Assembly (NCBI RefSeq): GCF_902493135.1
Contig: NZ_CABUOD010000009.1
Coordinates: 71,783 to 135,782 of the forward strand
From: an uncultured Parabacteroides sp.
GTDB lineage: Bacteria > Bacteroidota > Bacteroidia > Bacteroidales > Tannerellaceae
Direction of reading: 5' to 3'
Length of the DNA: 64,000 nucleotides
The number at the start of each line of letters is the position of its first letter. The first letter of the stretch is position 1. The notes under the pieces are model-generated. The model worked only from the letters and a program-made list of their open reading frames with translations, had not been told where the DNA came from and did no database searches. The translations under genes and the position numbers were made by a program. Positions 26,538 through 34,298 of this stretch are shown one piece after another.

Positions 26538-26545
26538 TAACTTTG
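26538..26545 (+). promoter_or_regulatory. -7 box (TAACTTTG) of the pantothenate kinase gene
   Basis: A perfect TAnnTTTG 43 nt before the ATG at 26588. It overlaps an earlier in-frame ATG at 26543, which rules that one out as the likely start. Confidence 0.6.
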
Positions 26546-26587
26546 CAAGCGAAAAGATACAGAAAGTTACAACTAAATCATGAAAAT

Positions 26588-27430
26588 ATGGGCGTAGTAA
26601 TAGGTATTGACGTAGGTGGAAGCACAACCAAGATTATCGGAGTGGAAAACAAGAGCATCCAGTCGCCGATGTTCGTCAAGGCGACAGATCCGGTCACCTC
26701 GCTCTTCGGAGCTTTCGGCAAGTATCTCTATGACAACGGGATCACCTTGCCGGAGATCGAGATGGTGATGCTGACGGGCGTGGGAAGCGCTTTCATCGAC
26801 CAGCCGCTATACGGCTTGCCGACAGCTAAGACCGATGAATTTCTGGCCAACGGCCTCGGAGCCAAATATGCCGCTTCGCTGGAAAACCTGATTGTCGTAA
26901 GCATGGGGACGGGAACTTCTTTCGTAAAGGTGGAAGGGCCGCATATCCAGCATATCGGCGGGATCGGCGTCGGTGGCGGAACCTTGCTCGGACTCTCCCG
27001 TCTGCTCCTGAAAACGCAGGACATCCATCTGATCGCTGAAATGGCCCGGAAAGGGACCCTGACGAACATCGACCTTCAGATACAGGACATCTGCAACCGT
27101 CCCCTGCCCGACCTGCCGCTGGACGCCACCGCCTCCAACTTCGGAAAGGCGGACGGCAACGCCTCTCCCGAAGACATTGCTTCCGGGATTATCCACATGG
27201 TCTTGCAATCGATCGGCCAGGCTGCCATCCTGTCGGCTCTCAACAGCCCGATCCGCGATTTCGTCCTGATCGGCAACCTGACGCAACTCCCCCAATGCAA
27301 GGAGATCTTCCCCAAGCTGGAAGAGATGTACGGCGTCCGTTTCCTGATCCCCAAGTATTCGGAATACAGGACGGCCATAGGCGCCGCCCTTACTTACATG
27401 GACGGGGCGACGGTTCATCCGATCTGTTAA
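26588..27430 (+). CDS. coaW: Type II pantothenate kinase
   Basis: A 280-residue ASKHA-fold kinase that phosphorylates pantothenate, the first step of CoA synthesis. The N-terminal phosphate loop GIDVGGSTTKIIG, the catalytic-Glu segment that follows, VSMGTGTSFVKVEG, and GGIGVGGGTLLGLSRLL match type II (eukaryotic-like) PanK. Type II enzymes often resist CoA feedback. A monocistronic transcript is likely: about 340 bp without a gene follows (27431-27769), with only an imperfect hairpin at 27526-27568 (CGGGTAA/TTACCCG) and AT-rich sequence. Confidence 0.9.
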   Translation: MGVVIGIDVGGSTTKIIGVENKSIQSPMFVKATDPVTSLFGAFGKYLYDNGITLPEIEMVMLTGVGSAFIDQPLYGLPTAKTDEFLANGLGAKYAASLENLIVVSMGTGTSFVKVEGPHIQHIGGIGVGGGTLLGLSRLLLKTQDIHLIAEMARKGTLTNIDLQIQDICNRPLPDLPLDATASNFGKADGNASPEDIASGIIHMVLQSIGQAAILSALNSPIRDFVLIGNLTQLPQCKEIFPKLEEMYGVRFLIPKYSEYRTAIGAALTYMDGATVHPIC

Positions 27431-27734
27431 TATTCCCGGTTCTTTCATTTAAAAAATCAGCTGAGGGTATGCACGGCGATATAAAAACGCCTCCTCGGCC
27501 GGGTTATCATTTTATCATCTTTATACGGGTAAAACATTACATTATGAAATGTTAAAAAATATTACCCGCAATACTAATTCCAAATACATGCACTACTAAT
27601 TCGATTTAGACGGGGTGGTAGTGACATTTTGATAAAACCGGAATCCGGATTTCGGTTCAATTTTAAATGTAAAAGACGTGGGGACATTAAAAAAAATAAT
27701 GTTTCCCAAATATGCATGGATTCCAATTTATGCT

Positions 27735-27742
27735 TATCTTTG
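27735..27742 (+). promoter_or_regulatory. -7 box (TATCTTTG) of the Xaa-Pro aminopeptidase gene
   Basis: A perfect TAnnTTTG match, 27 nt before the ATG at 27770. It excludes the much earlier in-frame ATG at 27629, which would add 47 non-conserved residues. Confidence 0.6.
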
Positions 27743-27769
27743 GTAGCATTAAATCAAATTTATAATATC

Positions 27770-29146
27770 ATGTTCGCAAAAGAAACTTATATCGCCCGCA
27801 GGGCTAAATTAAAACAGACGATAGGTTCCGGCCTGTTGTTATTTTTAGGTAACGATGAGTCCGGTATGAACTATGCCGATAACACATACCACTTCCGCCA
27901 GGATTCCACTTTTCTGTATTTCTTCGGACTTCCCTATGCCGGGCTGTCCGCCATCATCGACATAGACAACAACCGCGAGATCATTTTCGGCGACGAACTG
28001 ACGATCGACGCAATCGTCTGGATGGGAACACAGCCGACGCTGAAGGAAAAGAGCGAAGCCGCCGGTATCACCGAAGTCCGTCCGTTCAAGGAAATCGAAA
28101 CCTATCTGAAGAACGCGCAGCAGAAAGGCCAGCCGATCCATTACCTGCCGACTTACCGCGCCGAACACCAGATCAAGCTGTTCCAGTGGTTAGGCGTCGT
28201 TCCGGGAGCCGAAAAACCTTCCGTACCTTTTATTATGGGCGTTGTCAACCAGCGTAACTATAAGAGCGAAGAAGAAATTGCCGAAATAGAAAAAGCTTGT
28301 ATCGTGACAGCCGACATGCATCTGGCCGCCATGCGCACCGTTCGTCCGGGCATCCGCGAAAGCGAAGTGGCCGCCGCCGTTGCCGAAGTGGCTTATGCCA
28401 ACAATTACGAACTCTCCTTCCCCATCATCGCGACGATCAACGGACAGACGTTGCACAACCACGACCATAGCAACAGGATCAAGAGCGGCGACATGCTCCT
28501 GCTCGATGCCGGCGCCGAAACCGAAATGGGATATGCCGGCGACATGTCGTCAACGATTCCTGCCGATGCCAAATTCACCACTCGCCAACGTGAGATCTAT
28601 GATATCCAAGTGGCTGCCCACGAAGCGGCTGTTGCGGCTTTGTGCCCGGGCATCCCGTTTGTCGATGTATATGAATTGTCCTGCAAAGTGATCATGGAAG
28701 GTCTGAAAGAGTTGGGCTTCGTGAAAGGCGATCCGATGGAAGCGGTCAAAGCCGGCGCTCATGCCATGTTCATGCCTTGCGGCCTGGGACACATGATGGG
28801 ACTGGATGTCCACGATATGGAAAACTTAGGCGAAGTCTACGTCGGATATGACGGCCAGCCGAAGAGCACGGAGTTCGGGCGCAAATCTCTCCGCCTCGGC
28901 CGTAAGTTGGAACCGGGCTTTGTCCTGACCATCGAACCGGGCGTTTACTTCATCCCCGAACTGATGGATCTCTGGAGAAGCCAGAACAAGTTCACTGAAT
29001 TTATCAACTACGACAAGCTGTTCACATATAAAGATTTCAGCGGTATCCGCAACGAAGAGGACTATCTGATCACCGAAAACGGCGCCCGCCTGTTAGGTAA
29101 AAAGATCCCCGTTCGTGCTGAAGAGGTCGAAGCGATAAGGAAATAA
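27770..29146 (+). CDS. pepP: M24-family Xaa-Pro aminopeptidase
   Basis: A 458-residue metallopeptidase that removes N-terminal residues before proline. An N-terminal creatinase-like domain (about 1-170) is followed by the pita-bread domain with metal ligands in LLLDAGAETEMGYAGDMSST (both Asp), CGLGHMMGLDVHDME (His), TIEPGVYFIPE (Glu) and GIRNEEDYLIT (Glu). It probably acts in the cytoplasm, as no signal peptide is seen. It is followed by a strong terminator. Confidence 0.95.
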   Translation: MFAKETYIARRAKLKQTIGSGLLLFLGNDESGMNYADNTYHFRQDSTFLYFFGLPYAGLSAIIDIDNNREIIFGDELTIDAIVWMGTQPTLKEKSEAAGITEVRPFKEIETYLKNAQQKGQPIHYLPTYRAEHQIKLFQWLGVVPGAEKPSVPFIMGVVNQRNYKSEEEIAEIEKACIVTADMHLAAMRTVRPGIRESEVAAAVAEVAYANNYELSFPIIATINGQTLHNHDHSNRIKSGDMLLLDAGAETEMGYAGDMSSTIPADAKFTTRQREIYDIQVAAHEAAVAALCPGIPFVDVYELSCKVIMEGLKELGFVKGDPMEAVKAGAHAMFMPCGLGHMMGLDVHDMENLGEVYVGYDGQPKSTEFGRKSLRLGRKLEPGFVLTIEPGVYFIPELMDLWRSQNKFTEFINYDKLFTYKDFSGIRNEEDYLITENGARLLGKKIPVRAEEVEAIRK

Positions 29147-29162
29147 AAACAAGACTTGCATA

Positions 29163-29199
29163 ACGAGGGAGGTGTTTCGACGCACCTCCCTCGTTTTTT
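29163..29199 (+). terminator. Rho-independent terminator of pepP
   Basis: A perfect 12-bp stem ACGAGGGAGGTG / CACCTCCCTCGT with an 8-nt loop, followed by six T residues, 17 bp after the pepP stop. Confidence 0.92.
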
Positions 29200-29269
29200 A
29201 TCTGATTTTGCACAACTTTTATCCCGCCACGGAAGTTATATATCCGAGAACTATTTCCATATTCGCGCC

Positions 29270-29674
29270 ATGATAAAGAAGATGCTGTTCATATTATCCC
29301 TGATCTGCCTGTTCGCGTCGGACGGAAAGATTGCAACCGACGAAAATAGTATCTCCGCCCTATCTCCCACTGCCGCGACAATCCTTGATGAACTACCGGA
29401 TTCCGGTGCCGGGCAGAAACAGATAGACTACAAAAAATTATCCCAGTTCAAATGCACCGGTCTTTGCGTGACGCCGCGTTCACCGGTCTTGCAGGAAAGC
29501 TACGAACGACAGGTGAAAGTAGTGTCCAGACAGTTTGAAGTGTTTTTGCAAAAAGGACAAAACCTGCTCAACAAGACTTCTGAGACTTTACGAATCGTAC
29601 AATCCATAAAATTCTCTTCTCTTCGCATACGTGCAGGCCATTGGGCCTACGTACTCCGGAAAATAATTATTTAG
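29270..29674 (+). CDS. Small secreted protein of unknown function
   Basis: A 134-residue protein starting MIKKMLFILSLICLFASDG, a probable signal peptide. An earlier in-frame ATG (29156) would run through the pepP terminator and is rejected. The mature part contains two Cys (KCTGLCVTP) and a helical, basic C-terminus. No family recognised. It lies 86 bp before the decarboxylase-associated pair and may be independent of it. Confidence 0.6.
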   Translation: MIKKMLFILSLICLFASDGKIATDENSISALSPTAATILDELPDSGAGQKQIDYKKLSQFKCTGLCVTPRSPVLQESYERQVKVVSRQFEVFLQKGQNLLNKTSETLRIVQSIKFSSLRIRAGHWAYVLRKIII

Positions 29675-29760
29675 CAGTCTCCAGGGATTTAGTGATTTTA
29701 AATTACTTCCGGTATCGCATCGGAAGCGGAATCGTTATTCATATAAATTAGTTAAGAAAT

Positions 29761-30201
29761 ATGTTAAGTCTATTCATTTCTACCCTGGAGATGATGGGCC
29801 TTACCTTTGTCATCGGCTTTTTTGTCGCCGGTGTCATCAAAGGTATCGCTTTCTGGGCCGACTCCCTGGAATATCATCACTCGCATGCAGCTGAACTGGC
29901 GCAGTTCAACAGAATAAATAAAGTCCGGGCCAAAATAAGTGAACTGTTAGGCCTTGTTCCTCCCGAAGGGATGGAGCAACTCAATGACGAACGCGAAGAC
30001 TTCGCCAAAGGTGAAAATCCCGATCTTGCCAATAGGAAGCCCGGCGGATACTATCACGGTGTCAGCCACGGGGCATCGCAACTCGACCTGATCGACTATT
30101 ACTACCCCCGTGACACGCGCTTCATGTATCTGAAAAAGAAAGAACAGATCATGAAGAAACGAAACTCAAATAAAAACAAACCTCTTTCTCCGGAAGAATA
30201 A
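29761..30201 (+). CDS. Small membrane protein paired with the decarboxylase beta subunit (OadG-like position)
   Basis: A 146-residue protein with one N-terminal transmembrane segment (MMGLTFVIGFFVAGVIKGIA), then a soluble charged part with His-rich YHHSHAAEL and a basic tail (KKKEQIMKKRNSNKNK). Size, topology and position 17 bp before an OadB homologue resemble the gamma subunit (OadG) of sodium-pumping decarboxylases. I cannot claim clear sequence homology to OadG. Confidence 0.6.
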   Translation: MLSLFISTLEMMGLTFVIGFFVAGVIKGIAFWADSLEYHHSHAAELAQFNRINKVRAKISELLGLVPPEGMEQLNDEREDFAKGENPDLANRKPGGYYHGVSHGASQLDLIDYYYPRDTRFMYLKKKEQIMKKRNSNKNKPLSPEE

Positions 30202-30218
30202 AAAACGTAACTGACAAT

Positions 30219-31433
30219 ATGGAAAATATAGATTTCTTAGGACTGTTCCAAGGTTTTGGGACAATGGTGGCCGGTGGCTGGTTATTGGCCGCGGCCCGTA
30301 TATTTTTGATCCTCTTAGGTGGACTGCTGGTTTATCTGGGCTGGAAAGGGGTGCTCGAACCGATGGTTATGATCCCGATGGGACTGGGTATGATCGCAAT
30401 CAATTGCGGTACGCTGATTATGCCGGGCGGCGTATTGGGCAACCTCTTCCTGGACCCGATGCTTTCCGATACGGACGAACTGATGAACGTCATGCAGATC
30501 GACTTCCTGCAACCGGTCTATACGCTGACGTTCAGTAACGGATTGATTGCCTGCTTTGTGTTCATGGGGATCGGCACGCTGCTGGATGTCGGCTTCCTGC
30601 TGCAGAAACCGTTTGCCAGCTTGTTCCTGGCACTGTGTGCCGAACTCGGAACATTCCTGACTCTCCCGATCGCTTCGGCCCTCGGTTTGAATTTAGGAGA
30701 AAGCGCTTCTGTGGCTATGGTGGGCGGGGCCGACGGGCCGATGGTATTGTTTACTTCGTTGATGCTGGCCAAGCATTTGTTCGTTCCGATCACGGTAGTT
30801 GCCTATCTGTATCTCGGACTTACCTATGGAGGCTATCCGTATCTGGTAAAGCTCCTGATCCCGAAACGCCTGCGTGCAATCAAGATGACGACTAAAAAGC
30901 CGCCTAAAACCTATGATGCCAAAGTCAAACTGGCTTTTTCCGTAATCTTATGTGCCGTGCTGTGTTTTCTGTTCCCGGTGGCTTCCCCGCTGTTCTTCTC
31001 CCTGTTCCTGGGGGTTGCGATCCGCGAATCCGGCATGAAGCATATTTATGATTTCGTCAGCGGTCCGCTCCTGTATGGTTCGACTTTCATGTTGGGCCTG
31101 CTGTTGGGAGTCCTTTGCGACGCCAAGCTATTGCTCGATCCGAAAATCCTGAAGCTCCTGGTCTTGGGTATTGCTGCTTTATTATTGTCCGGAATCGGTG
31201 GGATCATCGGCGGATATATCATGTACTTCATCAAGAAAGGTAATTATAACCCGGTGATCGGAATCGCAGCCGTAAGTTGCGTACCGACCACGGCCAAGGT
31301 GGCGCAGAAGTTGGTCAGCAAAGAGAATCCCGAATCTTTCATTTTGGGAGATGCCTTGGGCGCTAACATCTCCGGTGTAATCACTTCGGCCATCATCACA
31401 GGTATTTATATAACGATTGTTCCATATCTCTGA
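30219..31433 (+). CDS. oadB: Sodium-translocating decarboxylase beta subunit (OadB/GcdB family)
   Basis: A 404-residue polytopic inner-membrane protein of about nine to eleven helices. The family region with the conserved Na+-site aspartate appears as MVGGADGPMVLFTSLML, and the C-terminal repeat as GIAAVSCVPTTAKVAQKL and GDALGANISGVITSAI. Beta subunits couple carboxybiotin decarboxylation to Na+ export. No alpha (carboxyltransferase) or biotin-carrier gene is nearby, so it either partners with subunits encoded elsewhere or has another role. Confidence 0.9.
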   Translation: MENIDFLGLFQGFGTMVAGGWLLAAARIFLILLGGLLVYLGWKGVLEPMVMIPMGLGMIAINCGTLIMPGGVLGNLFLDPMLSDTDELMNVMQIDFLQPVYTLTFSNGLIACFVFMGIGTLLDVGFLLQKPFASLFLALCAELGTFLTLPIASALGLNLGESASVAMVGGADGPMVLFTSLMLAKHLFVPITVVAYLYLGLTYGGYPYLVKLLIPKRLRAIKMTTKKPPKTYDAKVKLAFSVILCAVLCFLFPVASPLFFSLFLGVAIRESGMKHIYDFVSGPLLYGSTFMLGLLLGVLCDAKLLLDPKILKLLVLGIAALLLSGIGGIIGGYIMYFIKKGNYNPVIGIAAVSCVPTTAKVAQKLVSKENPESFILGDALGANISGVITSAIITGIYITIVPYL

Positions 31434-31509
31434 TAAAGCGGCATTATTTTAAGAAAACACTTTTTACTTAAAAGAATTATTCGTTTCTTCGCCTTACAAT
31501 TATAATAGT

Positions 31510-32736
31510 ATGGAACAAAAAGACGAAATAATACTGATAAATATAAATGGTGCGGATCGTCCGGGAGTGACTGCTGCCCTTTCCGAGATACTGGCCAAGA
31601 ATAACGCGGTTATCCTGGACATCGGCCAAGCCGACATCCATAACAACCTCTCTTTAGGCATCTTGTTCCAAAGTAGCGAAGGCAATTCGGGAGATATTCT
31701 GAAAGAGCTGCTCTTCAAGAGCTATGAGCTCGATGTGAACATCCGTTTCAACCCGATCACCGAAGAGGCCTACAACCAATGGGTTTCCATGCAGGGCAAG
31801 AACCGGTATATCATAACGATCTTAGGACGGAAACTGACTGCCCGGCAAATCGCCGGCGTCACACGCATCGTTGCCGACCAGGATATGAACATCGACGACA
31901 TCAAGCGCCTGACCGGACGTATTCCTTTGGACGAGAATGCCCGTACGCCGAAAGCCAGCGTGGAATTTTCCGTGCGCGGTACGCCGAGGGATAAGGAGCA
32001 GATGAAGGCCGATTTCATGAAACTCTCCGCCGAGCAGGAAATGGATATATCCTTTCAGGAAGAAAGCATGTATCGCCGTATGCGCCGCCTGATCTGTTTC
32101 GATATGGATTCGACGCTGATCGAAACGGAAGTGATCGACGAACTGGCTATCCGGGCCGGTGTCGGCGATCAGGTGAAAGCCATTACCGAAGCGGCCATGC
32201 GGGGAGAAATCGACTTCTGCGAAAGTTTCCGCCAGCGTTGCGCCTTGCTGAAGGGCTTGGATGTTTCCGTCATGCAGGAAATTGCCGAGAACCTGCCGAT
32301 TACCGAAGGGGTGGACCGCCTGATGCGTATCTTGAAAAAGGTGGGCTTCAAGATTGCGATCCTCTCCGGAGGATTTACCTATTTCGGCAACTATCTGAAG
32401 CAGAAATACAACATCGACTATGTCTATGCCAACGAACTTGAAGTGGAGAACGGAAAACTGACCGGACGCTATGTCGGTGACATTGTAGACGGAAAACGCA
32501 AAGCAGAGTTGCTCCGCCTCATTGCACAAGTCGAGAATGTGGATATTCGCCAGACGGTCGCTGTCGGAGACGGCGCCAATGACTTGCCTATGATCAGCAT
32601 TGCAGGTCTTGGCATTGCTTTCCATGCCAAACCTAAAGTGAAGGCTACAGCCAAACAATCTATTTCGACGATCGGACTGGATGGCATCCTCTACTTCTTG
32701 GGCTATAAAGATTCTTATCTGGATGAACAAATGTAA
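31510..32736 (+). CDS. serB: Phosphoserine phosphatase with N-terminal ACT domains
   Basis: A 408-residue protein. The N-terminal 180 residues hold two ACT-like domains (LININGADRPGVTAALSEIL at the start). The C-terminal HAD phosphatase has the nucleophile motif CFDMDSTLIETEVIDELA, then ILSGGFTYFG and VAVGDGANDLPMI. It makes serine from phosphoserine, and ACT domains usually bind amino acids for feedback control. It is followed by two small genes on the same strand. Confidence 0.95.
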   Translation: MEQKDEIILININGADRPGVTAALSEILAKNNAVILDIGQADIHNNLSLGILFQSSEGNSGDILKELLFKSYELDVNIRFNPITEEAYNQWVSMQGKNRYIITILGRKLTARQIAGVTRIVADQDMNIDDIKRLTGRIPLDENARTPKASVEFSVRGTPRDKEQMKADFMKLSAEQEMDISFQEESMYRRMRRLICFDMDSTLIETEVIDELAIRAGVGDQVKAITEAAMRGEIDFCESFRQRCALLKGLDVSVMQEIAENLPITEGVDRLMRILKKVGFKIAILSGGFTYFGNYLKQKYNIDYVYANELEVENGKLTGRYVGDIVDGKRKAELLRLIAQVENVDIRQTVAVGDGANDLPMISIAGLGIAFHAKPKVKATAKQSISTIGLDGILYFLGYKDSYLDEQM

Positions 32737-32756
32737 CTACAAATAATAAGAGAAAA

Positions 32757-33059
32757 ATGATCAGACACATCGTAATGTTTAAATTGAAGGAGTTTGCTAC
32801 TCCGGCCGACAAGCAGGCCAAAATGCAGGAAATCAAAACAGGATTGGAAGCATTGATCGATAAAATCGATGTTTTGCGTATCATCCGTGTCGACTTTAAT
32901 GTCAATCCGGCAGAGACATGGGATATCATCCTGACTACGGAACTGGATACCCTCGAAGATGTCAGCACGTATGCCAACCACCCCGAACATGTAGCCGTAT
33001 CCAAAGGCATCATCGGCCCTGTCAAGGCAGACAGAGCCTGTGTAGATTATGAATACTAA
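32757..33059 (+). CDS. Dabb-family (stress-responsive A/B barrel) protein
   Basis: A 100-residue ferredoxin-like dimeric barrel domain: MIRHIVMFKLKEFA at the start, a central helix, and TTELDTLEDVSTYANHPEHV near the end, typical of Dabb proteins. Function in this context is unknown. It lies 20 bp after serB and 14 bp before the next gene. Confidence 0.85.
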   Translation: MIRHIVMFKLKEFATPADKQAKMQEIKTGLEALIDKIDVLRIIRVDFNVNPAETWDIILTTELDTLEDVSTYANHPEHVAVSKGIIGPVKADRACVDYEY

Positions 33060-33073
33060 CAGACGAATGTATC

Positions 33074-33547
33074 ATGAAAGACTTTGATATTGAAGAGCGT
33101 GTAGATCGTGCGGTCCGGAACTTCGAAGCGGGTTACAACTGTGCGCAGTCTGTCTTTCTGGCCTATTCGGATGTTTTTGAGCTGGATATGGAAACAGCCA
33201 AGAATGTATCTGTCTCTTTTGGGGGAGGCGTAGGCCGTATGCGTGAAATCTGCGGAACAGTCAGTGCAATGGCCATGTTGGCCGGTTTCAAATATCCGGT
33301 TCTGGACATTACCGATCAGGAAGCCCGCACGAAGAACTATGCGATGGTACAGAAAATGGCTGATATATTCAAGGAAAAGAATGGAACGATTATTTGCCGC
33401 CGGCTCTTGCCTCCTGAAGATGCAGCGGCAACAACACCGGCACCGGCCGCGCGTACAAAAGAATATTATCAGAAGCGCCCCTGCGGAAGATTCGTAGAAG
33501 ATTCAGCTCGCATTGCAGGGAAAATGCTGAAAGGGGAATTGGATTGA
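33074..33547 (+). CDS. C_GCAxxG_C_C family redox-type protein
   Basis: A 157-residue protein with the family cysteine pattern: NCAQSVFLAY, then GGGVGRMREICGTVSAM, and late ICRRLLPP and RPCGRFV. Members are predicted to bind a metal or redox cofactor, but function is not established. A low-complexity Ala/Thr/Pro stretch (AAATTPAPAA) interrupts the C-terminal part. Last gene of the serB cluster. Confidence 0.85.
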   Translation: MKDFDIEERVDRAVRNFEAGYNCAQSVFLAYSDVFELDMETAKNVSVSFGGGVGRMREICGTVSAMAMLAGFKYPVLDITDQEARTKNYAMVQKMADIFKEKNGTIICRRLLPPEDAAATTPAPAARTKEYYQKRPCGRFVEDSARIAGKMLKGELD

Positions 33548-33551
33548 TGGC

Positions 33552-34256
33552 TTATGCCATCAATCTGATTTGTGTGACAATGCCTAAACTCCGTATATCG
33601 TTGAACAAGTTCATATAAGAGGAAATCGCCTTGACATTCACCTTGTAGGTAATAACGGACCTATCCTCTTTATAGAATGTTTCAAAAGAAACACTTACTA
33701 TAAAAACTCCTTTTTCTTCCAATATTTTACGGACAGCTTTCAAATCCGGTGTCGCCGTAGAGCAAGTTATCGTCAATATCTTATTGACGCCGTTCAGGAA
33801 CATCCTTCTCTCCAAACGTTCCAAGCTGACCAATATAAAAAGCGTTATGACAGTTGCAATAGCAGCCGGAATATACATTCCGGCTCCCACTGCCAAACCT
33901 ATTACCGCCATCACCCAGATACAGGCTGCCGTCGTCAGTCCATGCACACTCCCGTGACTTTGGATAATCGCTCCTGCTCCCAGGAAACCGATGCCCGAAA
34001 GCACTTGCGCCGCAATACGTCCCGGATCACCGTTCAGGAAATTAGGATAGCATTGCGGAATCCAGATCGAGACCAGCATAGCAGCAGTCGAACCCATACA
34101 GATCAATGTAAAGGTACGCATACCCGCCTCCCGTCTCCTGAACTGGCGCTCAATCCCGATGAGAGCTCCTAAGAAGAAACTGACCAACAGTTTTACGGCT
34201 GCCGTATAAGGAGTAATAGCTGTATTTTGTAATATGTCGTTTATCTGTTCTAACAT
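33552..34256 (-). CDS. MgtC/SapB-family membrane protein
   Basis: A 234-residue protein with four to five transmembrane helices carrying MgtC signatures: LLVSFFLGALIGIERQF, GMRTFTLICMGSTAAML, and LSGIGFLGAGAIIQ. A C-terminal soluble ACT-like domain (about 150-234) follows. MgtC proteins are linked to magnesium limitation and membrane energetics. The start at 34256 is preferred, because a longer frame begins inside the -7 box at 34278-34285. Confidence 0.92.
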   Translation of the reverse strand: MLEQINDILQNTAITPYTAAVKLLVSFFLGALIGIERQFRRREAGMRTFTLICMGSTAAMLVSIWIPQCYPNFLNGDPGRIAAQVLSGIGFLGAGAIIQSHGSVHGLTTAACIWVMAVIGLAVGAGMYIPAAIATVITLFILVSLERLERRMFLNGVNKILTITCSTATPDLKAVRKILEEKGVFIVSVSFETFYKEDRSVITYKVNVKAISSYMNLFNDIRSLGIVTQIRLMA

Positions 34257-34277
34257 GCTTATTGCATTAGTAACACG

Positions 34278-34285
34278 CAAACATA
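34278..34285 (-). promoter_or_regulatory. -7 box (TATGTTTG) of the MgtC-like gene
   Basis: On the minus strand TATGTTTG matches TAnnTTTG, 22 nt before the start at 34256. It lies 14 bp from the stop of the upstream GH36 gene, so the MgtC gene has its own promoter. Confidence 0.55.
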
Positions 34286-34298
34286 AGTATTTGTTTGA

